This document shows, piece after piece, positions 42,681 to 64,000 of a stretch of 64,000 bases of DNA. Positions within the stretch are counted from its first letter, which is position 1; each line of letters opens with the position of its first letter. The notes below the pieces were generated by a model that made no database searches, had not been told where the DNA came from, and saw only the letters and a list, made by a program, of their open reading frames with translations. Source of the stretch: Anseranas semipalmata (Eukaryota > Chordata > Aves > Anseriformes > Anseranatidae); contig VXAA01001394.1 in assembly GCA_013399115.1 (NCBI GenBank), positions 9,795 through 73,794 of the forward strand. Direction: 5' to 3'. A program made the translations under genes and the position numbers.

Positions 42681-43497
42681 CCCAGCACCTCTTGAAGTGC
42701 CTTTTTTATTATTATTATTTTAATAAATTATAGCACAGGACAGCTGTAGTGCTCTGATAAAGTAAAGCAAAAAGCAGCATAGCCCTATGTGGAATAAAAG
42801 CACCACTTCCACCGCAGTCCCCAGAGGCCTCTGAGCTCCTGCCCCCTGCAGCAGGAGCAGCTGTGCCATATGAACACCGCAGGCTACACCATCATTGCCG
42901 GAGTTTGCCTCCATTTTCTGAGGAAAACATCTTGGAATGGGACTTTCAACATACATATTCGCAATTGTGAAGTTGAAACCTCTTCCGTGCGTTATCAATC
43001 TAACAACGCAGCTTCAGTAGCCCTCTCTGCCACAGAGCTATCCTGGATGGATATTCAAAGACAGGAAGGCTGCAAGGGAAGTCCAAGTCATTTGCTTAGC
43101 AATTTCACTGCTCACAGATTGGACCTGCTTTTTTCATCATTAAGGAAGCTCTATTCAGCCCATTAAAAATAAATGCTTTCTGTCCAAGAAGCAACATCAC
43201 ATGATTAACTTGCCATTGTTGGCATGCACTAAATCCCACTCCTACCAAAAGCATAGACAGAGCTCCTGCTCAATGGGAAGGAATCAAGATTTTTGTCTGA
43301 GTGCAGCACCGATTTTTTTTTTTGTTAACTGATGAACTCAAGAAGACAAGTCAACTCACGTTTAGACATTTAACTTACACTATACACATTTCCAGCAGCC
43401 CTTCTCCCGCTCAGGCATGCAAACACTTGGGAACAGGCAGTAAGTGAACAGAGAGGAAACTCAGCATTAGATGCAGAACACCCCACCTCACCCCCAC

Positions 43498-43515
43498 CAA
43501 ACAAACAAACAAACC
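43498..43515 (+). repeat. (AAAC)n simple repeat
   Basis: Short array AAACAAACAAACAAACC. Confidence 0.85.
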
Positions 43516-44339
43516 AAGAAAACCTAAATCTCATTTTAATCAAATAGTTCTTTTTAAAAAGATTGATCTTTACATTGGCAGCAACAGGCTCAGAGAAATT
43601 TATATCCCCAAATCCCATCCACAGGATTTGCCCAACAGATTGACTTGAGTGGTCTCAAGGCAAAAGCCTAATTACTTCTTGCAGCAGGTTGGCTCCTGAA
43701 CTACTCCAGCTCTCCATTTCATACTTTTTTCTACTTTTTTAAACTCCCCTCTAACTCCAGCTTGTGGCAAATCACAATTCATAAAGATGCATGCCAGGGG
43801 ACTGGAATTACTTGCCTAAAGAGGTGAAATAAACAGTGGACATTTGCCAAAGTATTCCCACCACTTGGAGCAGTTTGTGTTACAGGATGTTCAGTGCTAG
43901 ATTGGTAGGCTGAATGGAAAATAGAAGAAAGAGAGGACTAAAACCTTTCCTGTGAGCATTTCTGAAATGTTTATTACAGTAGCATTGAGATGTTCATAGC
44001 CCTTTCATTTCTCTCTGAAAGGAGTGGAGAAAGATGATGTTTTCCTTTAAAAATAAATAAGTAAAGTGGGAAGTTTGGACACACCTGGAAACTGAAGAGT
44101 TGCCTCTTCAGCCACCACTGACTTCAGTAGGAACTGATGACGCTTAGTGAAGACTGAGAAAAGTTCCTGGCAACAAACAGTAGATGAAAAATTGTCAAAA
44201 TATTTTAAAATCATTGTATTATTAACAAATGTAAAATCATGATTGCAAATACTGAGGGGTTGTAAGGATATGATGTAGTTGATATACCATGGACACCTAC
44301 TTCAGACAGCGTTCCCAGCCACTTCCTAACAGTATTTTA

Positions 44340-44367
44340 CATATATATATATACACACACACATATA
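44340..44367 (+). repeat. Compound (AT)n(AC)n microsatellite
   Basis: ATATATATATATACACACAC followed by ACATATAA; possibly polymorphic. Confidence 0.93.
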
Positions 44368-46209
44368 AAATATCTAGTACAATACATATAATACCATATT
44401 TTTTTAAAAAATAAGCTTGAGACAACTAACTTTCACTCACTTTTCCATATGGGAATGTGTTCAAAAGCTTTGCTTTGTTCATTCTCAAGCTACATTCTAT
44501 ACAAAGCATTTTATCTCTGTTTGTATGACAGGGACGATAAGGCATATTAACAACACTACTATTGTGTTAATTAACACAATTAATGTGTTAACGCAACAGT
44601 AACAATATAAGAGCAACACTTCTTTTAGTGATTCCAAGCTAATGCAAAAGAAAGTCCTGATGCAATCTCACCTGATTTTCCCCCATTATCTCCCTGTTAA
44701 GACTTGCACTTGGATTTCACAGCTAAAAAGCTTCTTCCTCTCACTCTGGTAGTGGAAAATATATTTTAAGACTCAGCCAACTAGAATCAGAATCAAGAAA
44801 GCTGTCACAACAAAATGGCTCATTGTAGCAGGGGTGGTGTGGAAAGTGAGGTACACTCAAAAGCTGGGCATGAAATGTAGGAGGTGAAATACAAAATAAT
44901 ATAATCTAGTGCTAAATTCTGAATAGCCAAAAACCAAGAAAGTTCATCAACATCCTTTAGTATTAAAGGAATCTTACAAAGCTTTATTAAATAATACAGA
45001 TACAAATGATTATTATTTACACCTGAATTGTCAACTCTTAGTAGTAGCATGTAAGGCACGCATTTTCCAAAACTAACAAATAAATTATACAAGACTCAGA
45101 ATAATAACATGTAACAATGTTGCTTTTTTGCAATAGTGCATGAAATCAAAACTATGCGCCATAGGCTGTTTGCAATACATTCCTTTGACAATTTGCCTAC
45201 ATAATTCTGCACACTTTGCATATTTTGTTCTTTGAAATAGAACAATTGTGATCATTTTCATTATGGTCCTTAGGAGAGTTCAGAAATCCACAATATTATT
45301 CACAATTGAAACTGTGATACTACTCATATGTAAACAATCCCTGATCTGATAGCTGCAAAACACTGTTTACGGATTAAAAATTACAGTGATTATGATTATA
45401 ATCTCCCAAATGAAGAATTCCAACTGAGGTACTTTTTTCTATCCTCAGGGAAGTATTACTACTATTGTAACCAGTGTCCCTCTTCCCACCCTAGTCTGTT
45501 TAAAATTAATTTGGAAAGAAGTTCAAGTCAGCATACCTCACTGCCACCTTGTTTAGAAAGCAAAATACATCTGAGCATACACAGGGGATCAACTGCCTGA
45601 TTTAACAGAATACTTTCTAATATACTCAGAATTGTGCATTTTGTATCTGTGTCCCCTAGCCAGTCAGGAAAAAAAACTGTAACAAACCAACTCAAAAAAA
45701 AAAAAAAAAAATCAGTAATACTTATGCAGTGAAATGCTACATTGTATTTAACAGATCTACAAATGAACACTTAGTAGTAGGATATTACAGTACAAATACT
45801 CCAAAGTCTGGTCATACCTGTAATATCTTACTGTATAGTTTAAATCAAAATTCTGGTTGTGGCTGTATTAGTATGTATACAAGTACACCAGAGATAAGCA
45901 CATTGAACCAACTGAAAAGGTCACTCACTGTAATACTGAAATAAGCCACTTACTTTCCAGTGCATCAGGTGACCAGTGGTAATAAAAGGAGGCTCAGTTT
46001 CTATTGAGGTACTTCTATATGTAAAATGACCTATGCAAAATGTATTACATTTATAATCAGAACACAGGTAAGATAACTGCCTTCAATTAAAAATATTTAC
46101 TACCAGAAGAAAGATCCTCTTCGAAAGCACATGTTTTTACATTCCCAGTCCAAAAAAAAGTGCTTACACAGTAACAAGGAAGGAATACTGCAGTTGTACC
46201 CAAAGGAAG

Positions 46210-46838
46210 CCACACTTTTAAGACAGTTTTGTTTTATTTTTCTGGTTAAAAAAACAAAAAACAAAAAACCCCCTCCAAATCTATTCACAGTTGTTCCAGC
46301 ATTCCTAATGTTTAAACAGCAAATTACGATTATGAATCACATTGTAAGGCTAAACATAAGAATCAGTGCAGTACATTCCTGAGTCTAACTCAAAATAAAA
46401 AATTAATTTGAAATATACAATCCTTCATATTTTTGGCTCACCTGTTTTTCTGTTTCCCTTTTTTAAAAGTTCATTAAAAAGAAAGGGAATTTTTACAAAA
46501 CGTAAATAATAAAAACTTTGATCACTCTCACTCAGACAACTTCTAACTGCTTGAAGTGCAAGAAAGCTAGCTTAGCATAAACACTGCTTTTGTCCATTCA
46601 TCCTTGTCAACTGAGCGTAAAACAGCTGATAAAATAAGTTTTAGACTGAAGCATTGACATAAAAAAAATGCAGAGCTCTAAATATTAAAAGCATTATGAA
46701 AAGTTATGAAAAATCTGAAATTATATTCAAGAGATGACTTGATATACGTAAAAACTGCAACAGTTCTGAAATTTATTGTTAAAGGCACTGATTTTTTTTT
46801 TCCCCCTCAGTCCTAGTGCATGATGAGTCCTGTTTTCT
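46210..46838 (-). other. NUP210: NUP210 3' UTR with candidate poly(A) signals
   Basis: Sequence downstream of the stop on the transcript. AATAAA hexamers on the minus strand lie at 46777-46772 (too close to the stop to be the likely main site) and 46238-46233, the latter followed about 20 nt later by a GTGTGG downstream element. A further AATAAA at 44988-44983 could end a longer form. Which is used cannot be told from sequence alone. Confidence 0.55.
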
Positions 46839-63603
<16,765 letters not shown>

Positions 63604-64000
63604 CTAAAAAGGAAGAAGGTCAGACATTGTAAACATTTGTTAAATGTGAACCAGATTTCACTTTCGGGATCTATTCACTATTTTGTCATTATCACTACTA
63701 TCATGTGGTTTGCGTGTGACTTACCACAGAAAAATACAGACGGACAGAAGTCAGAAGTAGACTGTAAAAGTCTACAAAAGAACTACCTTCTTGGTGAATT
63801 TACAGGCACTTAAAAATGCCACCTAAATCAGAACACACACACTCTGTTCAAGGTTACTGACATGACGAATGATGGAGCTGAGAGGTGACAGGCAGCAAGG
63901 GACTAGATCATAGGAGTCACTGGGAAAAGGATGAATAACCCCAGAAGGCAACAAAAACAAACAAAAAAACCACAAAAATCAAAAACACAAATACCATACA
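63604..64000 (-). other. NUP210: NUP210 intron, cut by the window edge
   Basis: No exon of clear homology. A short acceptor-donor pair (63761 and 63725) is discussed in the findings. Confidence 0.6.

Larger units (their letters stand above)
42681..46209. other. Intergenic to distal NUP210 3' flank
   Basis: No gene recognised. It includes a perfect 20-bp palindrome at 44561-44580, a microsatellite at 44340-44367, an 18-A run at 45694-45711 and a possible distal NUP210 poly(A) signal at 44983-44988. Part could be 3' UTR if the distal site is used. Confidence 0.6.

Noticed and set aside
42229..42723. 164-codon plus frame, the longest outside CR1 and NUP210
   Set aside because: It runs through poly(A) tracts and the CpG-rich patch, where stop codons are rare for compositional reasons. 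It has no recognisable motif.

Overview
This is vertebrate, almost certainly avian, nuclear DNA. The reasons are an AT-rich, intron-rich sequence with GT-AG splicing, six recognisable copies or pieces of CR1 LINEs (the dominant bird retrotransposon, several ending in the diagnostic ATTCTATG-type 3' repeat), and one gene split into many short exons.

Right third (about 44.9-64 kb, minus strand): the 3' part of the nuclear-pore membrane glycoprotein gene NUP210 (gp210/POM210). I rebuilt 15 consecutive coding exons from protein similarity, splice sites and phase. They join without a frame break into 730 codons plus stop. They cover the distal lumenal Ig-like rod, the single transmembrane helix and the short Ser/Thr-Pro-rich cytoplasmic tail. 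The gene runs right to left; its first exons and promoter lie beyond base 64000. The last exon is followed by a 3' UTR with several possible poly(A) signals.

Left two thirds (1 to about 44.9 kb): an intergenic gene desert downstream of NUP210. I find no convincing protein-coding gene there; the longest open frames are of chance length or lie inside CR1. It holds CR1 pieces at about 14.8, 25, 29.5, 32.1 and 37.8 kb (a sixth, minus-strand, lies in a NUP210 intron at 56.3 kb), microsatellites and A-rich tracts, a nearly identical 155-bp direct duplication (20.0 and 22.9 kb), an isolated CpG-rich patch at 42.5 kb, and a few perfect short palindromes.

I see no sign of a new multi-gene system, CRISPR, operon or RNA gene. 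The points most worth a second look are the altered C-terminal mitotic phosphosite context of NUP210, its unusual splice-site surroundings (a UG repeat next to one donor, and a poly(T)-driven decoy acceptor), the 155-bp duplication, and the isolated CpG patch.
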